A stretch of DNA of 64,000 nt from Rubrivivax sp. (GTDB lineage: Bacteria; Pseudomonadota; Gammaproteobacteria; Burkholderiales; Burkholderiaceae_C). Position numbers and translations under genes: made by a program. Shown piece after piece: positions 61,212 to 64,000 of the stretch (within the stretch, counting starts at the first letter, position 1; each line of letters opens with the position of its first letter). The stretch is from positions 1 to 64,000 of the forward strand of contig JAHBZS010000012.1 in NCBI GenBank assembly GCA_019635285.1, in the 5' to 3' direction. Below the pieces are notes generated by a model that saw only the letters and a program-made list of their open reading frames with translations, was not told the DNA's origin and made no database searches.

Positions 61212-61457
61212 CTAATCTCGCTTTGTCAGCGTCCAGGGTTGACCTCTGTCATTCGGCTCCAGCACACCCTCTTCTCGAAGCTTGGTGCCAGCCCAACGCA
61301 TGTCGTACTGCCATGTATAGAAGAGGTCTCCCGACTGGCGGAGCTCACCCTCTCTATGCGTCCAAATGTCCTTCGCAATGTTCACAAGATGGGCACTTCC
61401 GCCCATGCGCCTCAGGGCATCTACGACCCACGTCTTCAGTTCGTCACGTGCAGCCAC
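61212..61457 (-). CDS. Small winged-helix-like protein (Mrr N-terminal-like)
   Basis: 81 aa. LKTWVVDALRRMGGSAHLVN, then DIWTHREGELRQSGD, then MRWAGTKLREEGVLEPND and a final QPWTLT strand resemble the winged helix found at the N-terminus of Mrr-type restriction proteins. No nuclease domain is attached. It lies 9 bp before pccA and 12 bp after pccB on the same strand, so it must be co-transcribed. Base composition is clearly less GC-rich, with more A/T third positions than its neighbours, suggesting recent acquisition. The function is unknown. Confidence 0.7.
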   Translation of the reverse strand: MAARDELKTWVVDALRRMGGSAHLVNIAKDIWTHREGELRQSGDLFYTWQYDMRWAGTKLREEGVLEPNDRGQPWTLTKRD

Positions 61458-61469
61458 CTAGCGACCCTT

Positions 61470-63002
<1,533 letters not shown>

Positions 63003-63005
63003 GGG

Positions 63006-63818
63006 TCACCTCTGCGTCCGTGGCCGGGTTGGGGTCTGAGTTTCGGCGGCGAGCATCAGGCTCACCGCCATCTGAAGGATCGCGATGTGGCGGCGCCAGC
63101 CGCGCCCGCTGCCGACGGGCAGCCGCAGCACCCAGCGCAGGCGCTGCGCCGTCTCCAGCACCAGGCGCCGCACCGGTGCGCGCTCGCCGGCGAACGCGGC
63201 ACGCAGCAGCGCGGCGCACTCGGCCTGCGGCGCCGGCGCCTTGTCGTGGAAGGCCAGCGCGCTGGCATGCAGGTAGGCCAGCCAGTCGCGCGCCTGGGCT
63301 TCGTCCAGGGTCATCACCTCGAGCGGGTCGTCCTCGAAGTCGATCATCGACAGCGCGTCGTCGGAGGCGATGAAGTTGCGCGCGAAGGCCTGGCTCAGGT
63401 ACTGGCCGCGCGCATGCACGTCGACCAGGGTGGCCAGCCCACGCTGCCACCAGGCCAGCGCCTCGCGCCTGCGGCGCAGCCGCTTGTCCAGGCGCACGTC
63501 GCCCAGCCAGTCCTGCACGAAGAACTCCTCGTCCACGTGCAGCACGCGCGGCACGCGCACGCCGGCGGCGGCCAGGTGCCGCAGGCGCGCCACCTCCACC
63601 GCCTGCGCGCGCGCGCCGCCGTGCGGCGGCGCGGCGCGCAGCAGCGGCAGGCCGGCCCAGCGGGCGACCCCGTTGAGCAGGCGATAGCGCGCCACCGAGC
63701 GCGCGGGGCGCTGCCCCTTGACGATCACGCTGCCCGCGCTGGTGCCGTGGATCAGCTCGACACGCTGCGTCCGCCAGCCCTGGCTGGCGCGGATGCGCTG
63801 CAGGTCCTCGGGCGTCAT
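63006..63818 (-). CDS. Kinase-like protein of the BUD32/LPS-kinase type (function unknown)
   Basis: 270 aa from the ATG at 63818, overlapping the meaB stop (ATGA). VELIHGTSAGSVIVKGQ looks like a glycine-rich strand with a Lys. RVPRVLHVDEEFFVQDWLGD is a hinge-like segment. DVHARGQYLSQAFARNFI followed by LSMIDFEDDP gives an H.RG...N pattern and a D-F-E metal motif of minimal kinases. The C-terminal membrane-like helix HIAILQMAVSLMLAA is also present. It sits between meaB and pccB, a conserved-looking slot, but no pathway link is known. Confidence 0.7.
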   Translation of the reverse strand: MTPEDLQRIRASQGWRTQRVELIHGTSAGSVIVKGQRPARSVARYRLLNGVARWAGLPLLRAAPPHGGARAQAVEVARLRHLAAAGVRVPRVLHVDEEFFVQDWLGDVRLDKRLRRRREALAWWQRGLATLVDVHARGQYLSQAFARNFIASDDALSMIDFEDDPLEVMTLDEAQARDWLAYLHASALAFHDKAPAPQAECAALLRAAFAGERAPVRRLVLETAQRLRWVLRLPVGSGRGWRRHIAILQMAVSLMLAAETQTPTRPRTQR

Positions 63819-64000
63819 GCCGTACCCTCCACCGCGCTGTCCAGCCCCATCGCGGCGAGCAGGCGCCGCGCCGCCACCGAGGCGATCAGCCGGCCCTCGC
63901 CCACCTGCTGCAGCGTCGCCGGCAGCGCCGCGCGCACGTCCGGGTGCTGGCGGAAGGCCGCGCGCAGGCCGGCGTCGATGCGTTCCCACATCCAGGCCTT
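63815..64000 (-). CDS. meaB: Methylmalonyl-CoA mutase-associated GTPase MeaB, C-terminal fragment
   Basis: Only the last 61 residues are in the window. AWMWERIDAGLRAAFRQHPD and VAARRLLAAMGL match the dimerisation tail of MeaB/ArgK, and the gene ends in TGA overlapping the next ATG. MeaB loads and protects adenosylcobalamin in methylmalonyl-CoA mutase, whose gene is probably just beyond the window edge. The fragment assignment rests on its tail motif and operon context. Confidence 0.8.
   Translation of the reverse strand, partial: KAWMWERIDAGLRAAFRQHPDVRAALPATLQQVGEGRLIASVAARRLLAAMGLDSAVEGTA

Overview
The window is GC-rich bacterial chromosome with dense genes. Gene content and order point to a betaproteobacterium of the order Burkholderiales, probably near the Rubrivivax/Leptothrix/Ideonella or Comamonadaceae groups. 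The supporting order is leuC-entericidin-leuD-leuB-asd-fimV-truA-trpFBA-accD-folC-dedD-cvpA-purF-metZ-gltX on one strand. This assignment is inferred from gene order, not from a search.

Layout. 1-2.4 kb is the integrase end of an integrative element extending off the left edge: a partial LysR gene and a P4/ICEclc-type tyrosine integrase next to a complete tRNA-Gly(CCC). 2.5-3.35 kb has no protein gene. On the minus strand it holds the 5' half of a second tRNA-Gly(CCC), running directly into about 770 nt of highly structured sequence that begins like a group II intron. 3.4-10.1 kb carries a lipoprotein, trmB, uppP, and a MacA/ABC efflux operon with a DUF1439-like lipoprotein. 10.2-17.3 kb is a tetR-regulated RND efflux operon (adaptor, pump, Pcm-like methyltransferase, TolC). 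An IS1380-family element sits exactly at the tolC stop codon, followed by a 266-bp cruciform repeat and the convergent waaA-phosphomannomutase pair. 21.9-24.8 kb holds alkylation repair (Ada-AlkA fusion, an ogt interrupted by an amber codon) and an EamA transporter. 24.8-38.6 kb is a mixed region: a secreted repeat protein, GNAT, zwf (frameshifted), opgD, MFS, NDH-2, a VWA lipoprotein, a yybP-ykoY Mn2+ riboswitch with a GDT1/UPF0016 manganese exporter, argC, LysR, Gfo/Idh/MocA and SDR enzymes. 38.6-39 kb is an Ala-Glu-Asp tRNA cluster. 39-58.6 kb is a nearly continuous minus-strand run of amino-acid, purine, folate, fatty-acid and leucine biosynthesis genes. 58.7-64 kb is a propionyl-CoA carboxylase/methylmalonyl-CoA operon (meaB, a kinase-like protein, pccB, a small winged-helix-like protein, pccA, a VOC epimerase-like protein).

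Notable points. (1) The structured RNA in a split tRNA-Gly has a GUGCG start and a hairpin loop complementary to the last six 5'-exon bases. (2) MacA carries a duplicated helical insert. (3) leuC contains an in-frame perfect 24-bp palindrome. (4) A 34-bp-arm cruciform supplies the stop codons of two convergent genes. (5) A compositionally foreign small gene sits inside the pcc operon. Four genes are disrupted (macA, ogt, zwf, fimV); whether these are true mutations or sequence errors cannot be decided from the sequence alone.
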